A stretch of DNA of 64,000 nucleotides from Sphingopyxis sp. OAS728 (GTDB taxonomy: Bacteria; Pseudomonadota; Alphaproteobacteria; Sphingomonadales; Sphingomonadaceae), in contig NZ_JADBDT010000001.1 in assembly GCF_014873485.1 (NCBI RefSeq), forward strand, positions 558,001 to 622,000, given 5' to 3'. A model generated the notes under the pieces. The model was not told the origin of the DNA and ran no database searches. It saw only the letters and a list, made by a program, of their open reading frames with translations. This document shows positions 60,736 through 64,000 of this stretch, piece after piece. Each line of letters starts with the position of its first letter. Within the stretch, counting starts at the first letter, position 1. The translations under genes were made by a program, and so were the position numbers.

Positions 60736-61608
60736 TCAGGCCTTCAGTTTCCACCCGGAGGCAAGCAGGCGGTAGGTGATAACGCCCAGCACGATATTGA
60801 CCCCGACCAGCATCAGCGCCGCAGTCAAAACCGGATTGGCGATCGTCGAATCGACCGTGCCGATGAAGCCATAGCGAAAGCCCATGATCGCATAATAGAC
60901 GGGATTGCCGTGCGCGATCGTCTGGAACCATGGCGCGAGCTTGTCGACCGAATAGAAGGTTCCCGAAAGCAGCGCGAGCGGGGTAACGACGAAATTGGTT
61001 ACCGCTGCGGCATGGTCGAACTTCTCAGCCCAGACCGAGGTAATGAGGCCGAGAAAGCCGAGCATCATTGCGCCGAGCACGCCAAAAACGGCAACGGCCC
61101 AAAGATGATCGGGCATGACATGGACGCCAGGCCACCGCAGCATCGCAAGCCACAGCGCCAAGCCGACAAGAATCGATCGTGTAATCGCGGCGCCAATGAG
61201 CGCGATGATCAATTCGCCCACGGCGAGCGGCGGCATCAGATAATCGACGATCGTGCCCTGGATCTTGCCGACGAGCAGCGAAAAGCTGGAATTGGCGAAG
61301 CTGTTCTGCAGCATTGCCATCATGATGAGGCCGGGCGCGATGAAATCGGCGAAAGGAACCCCGATCACCGTCCGCCCCGCACCGCCGAGCGCGACGGTGA
61401 AAATGACGAGGAACAGTAGCGTGGTAATCGCGGGGGCCCAGATTGTTTGCAGCTGGACCTTGAAAAACCGGCGGACCTCCTTGACATATAGCGCGTGCAT
61501 GCCGGGCACGTTCAGCGTTCGGATATGGGGAACGCCGGGTTCGGCAAAACTTGGAGTCGCGGCAGAATTTGTCGAGTCGGGGCGCGAAATTTGGGGCTGG
61601 TCGTTCAT
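60736..61608 (-). CDS. ABC-2 type transporter permease
   Basis: This 290-residue permease has six spans and the ABC-2 core: ALYVKEVRRFFKVQLQTIWAP, FIAPGLIMMAMLQNSFANSS, and TPLALLSGTFYSVDKLAPWFQ with NPVYYAIMGFRYG, the characteristic NodJ/YadH-like block. Such permeases export lipids, polysaccharides or drugs with a separate ATPase subunit. That ATPase is not next to it: hspQ and gcrA flank. Convergent with hspQ, six bases apart. The N-terminal 25 residues are polar and Pro/Ser-rich. Confidence 0.9.
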   Translation of the reverse strand: MNDQPQISRPDSTNSAATPSFAEPGVPHIRTLNVPGMHALYVKEVRRFFKVQLQTIWAPAITTLLFLVIFTVALGGAGRTVIGVPFADFIAPGLIMMAMLQNSFANSSFSLLVGKIQGTIVDYLMPPLAVGELIIALIGAAITRSILVGLALWLAMLRWPGVHVMPDHLWAVAVFGVLGAMMLGFLGLITSVWAEKFDHAAAVTNFVVTPLALLSGTFYSVDKLAPWFQTIAHGNPVYYAIMGFRYGFIGTVDSTIANPVLTAALMLVGVNIVLGVITYRLLASGWKLKA

Positions 61609-61731
61609 GGCGTTCTCGCCTATCGCCTCCCCGATCTTACCGCAAGCTGGGCAACGACTGATGCCGGTCCCGAAAGGATCGACAAGGCGGATCGTCTGAC
61701 CGCCCGCCGCGTGAATGATAAGGAATTGAAT

Positions 61732-62430
61732 ATGTCATGGACCGACGAGCGCATCGAAAGCCTGCGCACCATGTGGGAAAAGGGGCTGACCGCCAGCCAG
61801 ATCGCCGATGAACTCGGCGGCGTGAGCCGCAACGCGGTGATCGGTAAGGCGCATCGCCTCGGCCTCAAATCGCGCCCCTCGCCCGTCAAGGCGACCGATA
61901 AGCCCGCCAAGCCGGTCAAGGTCGCGGCGCCCGCGACGCCGAAACCCGCGGCGCCCGTTGCAGCGCCGCGCGCGGCCGCGCCGGTTGCGCCGCGCCCCGT
62001 GGTCGCTGCGCCCAAGCAGGAAGCTCGTCCTGCCGTCGAGACACCAACGGCCGATGGTGCGCTGGGTGGCGATGCAGCGCCGAAGCCCGATGCGCCGCGT
62101 ATCGTTTCGATCGGCCCCGGCGGCTTCATCCGCCAGGGTCCCGGCGACCAGCAGGCACCGATCCCGCCCGCGCCGCCGCGCCGGCTGGTGCCCGCGAAGC
62201 CGAGCCCCGAGATCGCCGACAAGACGACCTTGCTCGACCTCAACGACCGCATCTGCCGCTGGCCGATGGGACATCCCGGCGAGCCTGACTTCCATTTCTG
62301 CGGTGACGCGGTGAACCCGGGTTTCCCATATTGCGTCCAGCATTGCGGCCGCGCCTATCAGGCACAGCTGCCGCGCGGCACGCGCCGCCCGCCCCCGCCC
62401 CCGCCGTTCGGTGGCCCCCGGGTTCGTTAA
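61732..62430 (+). CDS. gcrA: GcrA cell-cycle regulator
   Basis: This 232-residue protein opens with the GcrA DNA-binding domain: SWTDERIESLRTMWEKGLTA, then QIADELGGVSRNAVIGKAHRLGLKSR. A long Ala/Pro/Lys linker (about 48-145) leads to the sigma-70-contacting end with LNDRICRWPMGHPGEPDFHFCG and PYCVQHCGRAYQ, which carries conserved cysteines. GcrA is an alphaproteobacterial factor that works at CcrM-methylated GANTC sites with RNA polymerase. The ATG at 61732 follows AAGGAA. PaaI-type thioesterase follows after ten bases. Confidence 0.95.
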   Translation: MSWTDERIESLRTMWEKGLTASQIADELGGVSRNAVIGKAHRLGLKSRPSPVKATDKPAKPVKVAAPATPKPAAPVAAPRAAAPVAPRPVVAAPKQEARPAVETPTADGALGGDAAPKPDAPRIVSIGPGGFIRQGPGDQQAPIPPAPPRRLVPAKPSPEIADKTTLLDLNDRICRWPMGHPGEPDFHFCGDAVNPGFPYCVQHCGRAYQAQLPRGTRRPPPPPPFGGPRVR

Positions 62431-62439
62431 GACCGTGCG

Positions 62440-62844
62440 GTGAGGCCCTTCGGGCAGGAATTTGAATTCGCGCGCGCGCTCGGCCTGCAAATGGTCGAGC
62501 GCGGCGACGGACGCTGCACGATGGCGATCGACATCGATCCCCATAAGCATTTCAGCCCGCAAGGCGCTGCCCACGGTGGCGTCGCCTACTCGCTCGCCGA
62601 CACCGCTATGGGCGGCGCGCTGACCAGCGTGCTCGCCGACGACCAGTGGTGCGCGACGCTGGAAATCAAGTTCAACTATCATGTCCGCGTCGGCGAAGGT
62701 CGGCTGACGTGCGAGGCGTCGGTGCTGCACCGTGGCAAGCGCGTCGCGAATATCGACGCGCGCCTCTATCAGGACGGCCGTCTCGTCAGCAGCGCGAACG
62801 GCAATTTCGCGATCTTCGCCGCGCCCCACGCGCGACCGGCATAG
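62440..62844 (+). CDS. PaaI-family hotdog thioesterase
   Basis: This 134-residue protein has the PaaI/4HBT-like hotdog fold: HKHFSPQGAAHGGVAYSLADTAMGGALTS in two parts (the HGG motif with the catalytic Asp in LADTAMG) and IKFNYHVRVGEGRLTCEA, VLHRGKRVANIDARL. It should cleave an acyl-CoA thioester, perhaps an aromatic or medium-chain one. The GTG start at 62440 gives normal length but has no strong ribosome-binding site. It follows gcrA by nine bases. Confidence 0.87.
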   Translation: MRPFGQEFEFARALGLQMVERGDGRCTMAIDIDPHKHFSPQGAAHGGVAYSLADTAMGGALTSVLADDQWCATLEIKFNYHVRVGEGRLTCEASVLHRGKRVANIDARLYQDGRLVSSANGNFAIFAAPHARPA

Positions 62845-62847
62845 GTA

Positions 62848-62876
62848 AGGCGCCGGATCGCGTGGACCCGGCGCCT
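62848..62876. terminator. Hairpin between convergent thioesterase and porin-like genes
   Basis: A 9-bp perfect stem (62848-62856 with 62868-62876) closes an 11-base loop three bases after the thioesterase stop. On the plus strand CCCTTTCC follows, a poor T-tract. The position suits a terminator for either side. Confidence 0.55.
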
Positions 62877-62896
62877 CCCTTTCCGCTCCCAAGAGG

Positions 62897-63727
62897 TCAG
62901 AAGCGGTAACTGATCGCGCCGCGCACGCTGTGCGTACGGAAATGAGCGTTGCTGCGCTGAATGTCCGTCCCGCCGCCATTCAGCAGGAACGGATTGGTCG
63001 GCGGCGCGGTGCCCGCACCGACGTTGACGACATAATCCTTGTCCTTGATATCGGTGTAGAGATACTCGAGGCCGACCGAGATGTTGTTCGTCACCATGAC
63101 TTCGGCGCCGCCGCCTGCGGCATAACCCCAGCCGTTGGTCTTGCCATTGTCGGCAAAGCTGTTCGCGGTGTTGCTCGTCGTGAATTTGTTGTCGAGGCGC
63201 GCATAAGCGCCGCCACCGGTGACATAGAAGAGCGCGCCGCCGCCGGGCGTATAGCCGGCGCGCAAGCGGGCATTCGCCTGATAGTCGGCCTCGCGGCTCA
63301 TCGTGTAGCTCGCGGGCGTGGTCGAAAAGCCGCTGACGCTGTCGCGCGCGGCGCTGTGGCCGCCCTCGACGACTGCGCCGAGCACGAAATTGCCCATGCG
63401 GCGGTCATAGCCAAGACGGCCGAAAAACTCCGGGCCATCCTTGTCGTTGCGACAGCCGCTATTGGCGGTCCCCGTCGCCGCGCCGTTGCAGAAACCGGGC
63501 GCGAATGCGTCCGTCCCGCCAGAAGTGTTGACCGGGTCGCCATAGGTGCCGTCGCGGTTGGTATCGAAGGTCAGGGTTTCGCCGCGATCGCTTCCCTGGA
63601 GCGACGCGCCGCCGCCAACCGAGATATACGGACCGTTAAAGTCCTTCGACGGATCGCGATCCTGAGCGAGCGCCGGAACGGCGAGCAAAGGGGCCGCCGA
63701 AATGGCGAGGAGAGCTGCGAATTTCAT
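62897..63727 (-). CDS. Outer-membrane beta-barrel protein, OmpA-like/porin family
   Basis: This 276-residue protein has a signal peptide (KFAALLAISAAPLLAVPALAQ) and alternating barrel strands: GPYISVGGGASLQG, PEFFGRLGYDRRMGNFVLGA, ANARLRAGYTPGGGALFYVTGG, NNISVGLEYLYTDIK and the C-terminal VRGAISYRF with a terminal Phe. It matches 8-10 strand OmpW/OmpA-type barrels (OMP_b-brl family). An insert near residues 45-80 has DTNRDGTYGD, similar to calcium loops. GGAG lies eight bases before the ATG. Confidence 0.88.
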   Translation of the reverse strand: MKFAALLAISAAPLLAVPALAQDRDPSKDFNGPYISVGGGASLQGSDRGETLTFDTNRDGTYGDPVNTSGGTDAFAPGFCNGAATGTANSGCRNDKDGPEFFGRLGYDRRMGNFVLGAVVEGGHSAARDSVSGFSTTPASYTMSREADYQANARLRAGYTPGGGALFYVTGGGAYARLDNKFTTSNTANSFADNGKTNGWGYAAGGGAEVMVTNNISVGLEYLYTDIKDKDYVVNVGAGTAPPTNPFLLNGGGTDIQRSNAHFRTHSVRGAISYRF

Positions 63728-63862
63728 TGTTATTACTCCACTTTTTGGTGACTTTGCAGTCGCCCTCTCAACCCGGGGCTTCCGATCAAAGTTCCGCGCG
63801 GCGCCCGAAATGCGATGAACCGAGCCTATGCCGGGGCGCACATCCCGCGCCAAAAACCGCGC

Positions 63863-63891
63863 TTGCCAGCGCCCTTGCCGCCCCCTTATAG
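63863..63891 (+). promoter_or_regulatory. Promoter-like sequence directly before parE
   Basis: TTGCCA (63863-63868) and TTATAG (63886-63891) are 17 bases apart. Transcription would begin about at the parE ATG (63899), and no Shine-Dalgarno is visible between, so a leaderless mRNA is possible. Confidence 0.45.
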
Positions 63892-63898
63892 CCATCAC

Positions 63899-64000
63899 AT
63901 GAGTCACGATTTGTTCGACAGCAACCTGCCCGCGACCGACAGCTACAACGCCTCGCAGATCGAGGTGCTCGAAGGGCTGGAACCCGTCCGCCGCCGTCCC
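63899..64000 (+). CDS. parE: DNA topoisomerase IV subunit B, 3' end missing
   Basis: Thirty-four codons are present before the window ends. The residues SYNASQIEVLEGLEPVRRRP match the start of ParE, where the same segment reads IEVLTGLEPVRRRPGMY in E. coli. GyrB shares this block, but the short N-terminal lead and lack of further GyrB features favour ParE. The enzyme decatenates daughter chromosomes. Confidence 0.85.
   Translation, partial: MSHDLFDSNLPATDSYNASQIEVLEGLEPVRRRP

Noticed and set aside
1..64000. CRISPR arrays, insertion sequences, prophage or integrative elements
   Set aside because: No regularly spaced repeats, transposase, integrase or phage motifs were found while reading both strands.

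Overview
The window is dense, GC-rich alphaproteobacterial chromosome, most likely from a sphingomonad (Sphingopyxis/Sphingomonas-like). The evidence is a GcrA cell-cycle regulator, two large TonB-dependent receptors, a FecI/FecR surface-signalling unit, a Tad pilus cluster, HspQ and sphingomonad-style CoA-thioester catabolism. No transposase, integrase, phage gene or CRISPR array was seen. No gene-free stretch exceeds about 210 bases.

1-3.5 kb: the end of ispH, then thrB and rnhA in an overlapping run, a small YegP-like gene, and a D-arginine dehydrogenase-like flavoprotein. 3.6-10.7 kb: Tad pilus genes cpaA-cpaB-cpaC-cpaD-cpaE-tadB-tadC, ending at a very clear intrinsic terminator. The ATPase gene cpaF (tadA) and the flp pilin are absent; tadE- and tadG-like genes lie 41 kb away on the other strand. 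10.7-14.5 kb: a fumarylacetoacetate-hydrolase family enzyme, a Tat-exported unknown protein, a PhoR-like kinase without a response regulator, a cold-shock gene and two very small genes.

14.5-30.4 kb: a polyamine-use region. A divergent beta-alanine transaminase gene faces a nine-gene operon: SpuB-like glutamylpolyamine synthetase, PuuB oxidase, an unassigned class III aminotransferase, a PuuA/SpuI-like synthetase, the PotF-H-I-G transporter and an unknown secreted protein. On the opposite strand lie glk, puuD (spuA), spuC and a DUF808 membrane protein. Polyamines would enter by the transporter and be broken down either by gamma-glutamylation (PuuA, PuuB, PuuD) or by direct transamination (SpuC). 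No aldehyde dehydrogenase and no dedicated regulator lie in the window.

30.5-40.4 kb: a methyltransferase with a Fur-like palindrome; a TonB receptor followed on the same strand by SDR, saccharopine-dehydrogenase-like and acyl-CoA ligase genes; and, divergent from the receptor, a MalT-type LuxR regulator with a 16-bp palindrome in its promoter region. 40.5-47.9 kb: a 1071-residue autotransporter with a hairpin over its start region, then an ECF sigma factor, FecR and an STN-domain TonB receptor. 47.9-56 kb (minus strand): two acyl-CoA dehydrogenases separated by a REP-like element, a Phd/YefM-PAS fusion protein, tadG, tadE, yghU and a class III CoA-transferase. 56-64 kb: a propeller-amidohydrolase fusion, tRNA-Ser(CGA), a Yip1 protein, hspQ, an ABC-2 permease without its ATPase, gcrA, a PaaI-type thioesterase, an outer-membrane barrel and the first codons of parE.

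All functional calls come from reading motifs and recalled family sequences; no database search was run.
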